This document shows, in pieces, positions 5,414-5,598 of a DNA stretch of 5,598 bases. Within the stretch, counting starts at the first letter, position 1. Each line of letters starts with the position of its first letter. Made by a program: the position numbers and the translations under genes. The notes below the pieces were generated by a model that saw only the letters and a program-made list of their open reading frames with translations, did not search any database and was not told where the DNA came from. Origin of the DNA: Acidobacteriota bacterium (GTDB taxonomy: Bacteria; Acidobacteriota; UBA6911; RPQK01; JADFOI01); NCBI GenBank assembly GCA_030624355.1, contig JAUXKG010000189.1, forward strand, positions 1-5,598. Reading direction: 5' to 3'.

Positions 5414-5598
5414 TTACTCGATGCTCCGGTACCAATTGGCCAGCTCCTGTCCGATCAAGTGTGGATTGTCTTCTTGCAGAAAATGAATTCCAGTTCCGAT
5501 GTCCACACTTGTCAGGTTCTTCAGATTCTTCCTGCACCATTTGACTATAGGCTCGGAGAGAATGGCCCCTGGCGTTGCATAGAACAACAGCTTAGGCA
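5414..5598 (-). CDS. Haloalkane dehalogenase, C-terminal fragment (5' end beyond window edge)
   Basis: The last 60 codons of an alpha/beta-hydrolase enter from the right edge, ending with TAA at 5416-5414. They match haloalkane dehalogenases such as DhaA: PKLLFYATPGAIL, then TSVDIGTGIHFLQEDNP, then LIGQELANW near the end. The His in GIHFLQEDNP (codon 5485-5483) corresponds to the catalytic base that activates water to release the alkyl-enzyme ester. The nucleophilic Asp and the halide-binding residues lie outside the window. These enzymes are usually cytoplasmic and turn halogenated alkanes into alcohols and halide. The gene converges on the CoA-transferase with only 7 bases between stop codons and no visible terminator there. 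It may be a separate unit or functionally linked to the cluster. Related epoxide hydrolases share the fold, but the HFLQED(N/S)P block is distinctive for dehalogenases. Confidence 0.82.
   Translation of the reverse strand, partial: PKLLFYATPGAILSEPIVKWCRKNLKNLTSVDIGTGIHFLQEDNPHLIGQELANWYRSIE

Overview
This 5.6 kb window is a gene-dense bacterial catabolic locus. Base composition looks even and moderate in GC (roughly half, by eye). There is no mobile element, tRNA, rRNA or CRISPR, and no gene-free stretch longer than 300 bases. Short intergenic gaps, an ATGA start/stop overlap, Shine-Dalgarno starts and a class III CoA-transferase suggest a heterotrophic bacterium, plausibly a proteobacterium. 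The sequence alone does not fix the taxon.

Layout: an 85-base divergent intergenic region (3126-3210) separates two sets of genes. The leftward set reads, in order of transcription: a GMC-family FAD oxidoreductase (3125-1617), a cysteine hydrolase of the isochorismatase / N-carbamoylsarcosine amidase fold (1604-960), a small VOC-superfamily protein resembling methylmalonyl-CoA epimerase (963-535), and the N-terminal third of an AtoE-type short-chain fatty acid transporter that runs off the left edge (455-1). The rightward set is an HMG-CoA lyase-type enzyme (3211-4140) followed by a class III (CaiB/BaiF) CoA-transferase (4189-5406). A third, convergent gene enters from the right edge on the minus strand and stops 7 bases from the transferase. 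Its last 60 residues are recognisably the C-terminus of a haloalkane dehalogenase.

The most coherent biochemical reading is the rightward pair. A CoA-transferase could activate a 3-hydroxy-3-methylglutarate-like or citramalate-like acid, and the lyase could then cleave the thioester. True HMG-CoA would give acetoacetate and acetyl-CoA, and an AtoE-family carrier handles that kind of short-chain acid. The GMC oxidase/dehydrogenase, the amidohydrolase-like enzyme and the VOC protein would act earlier on an alcohol- and possibly amide-containing substrate. This pathway is inference; no single known operon with this gene content comes to mind.

The divergent region carries a strong AT-rich palindrome that overlaps a plausible leftward promoter, so both sets could be controlled by one regulator encoded elsewhere. 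Other points of interest are a cysteine cluster in the GMC protein that could hold an Fe-S cluster, the loss of one usual active-site residue in the same protein, and the loss of two of four canonical metal ligands in the VOC protein.
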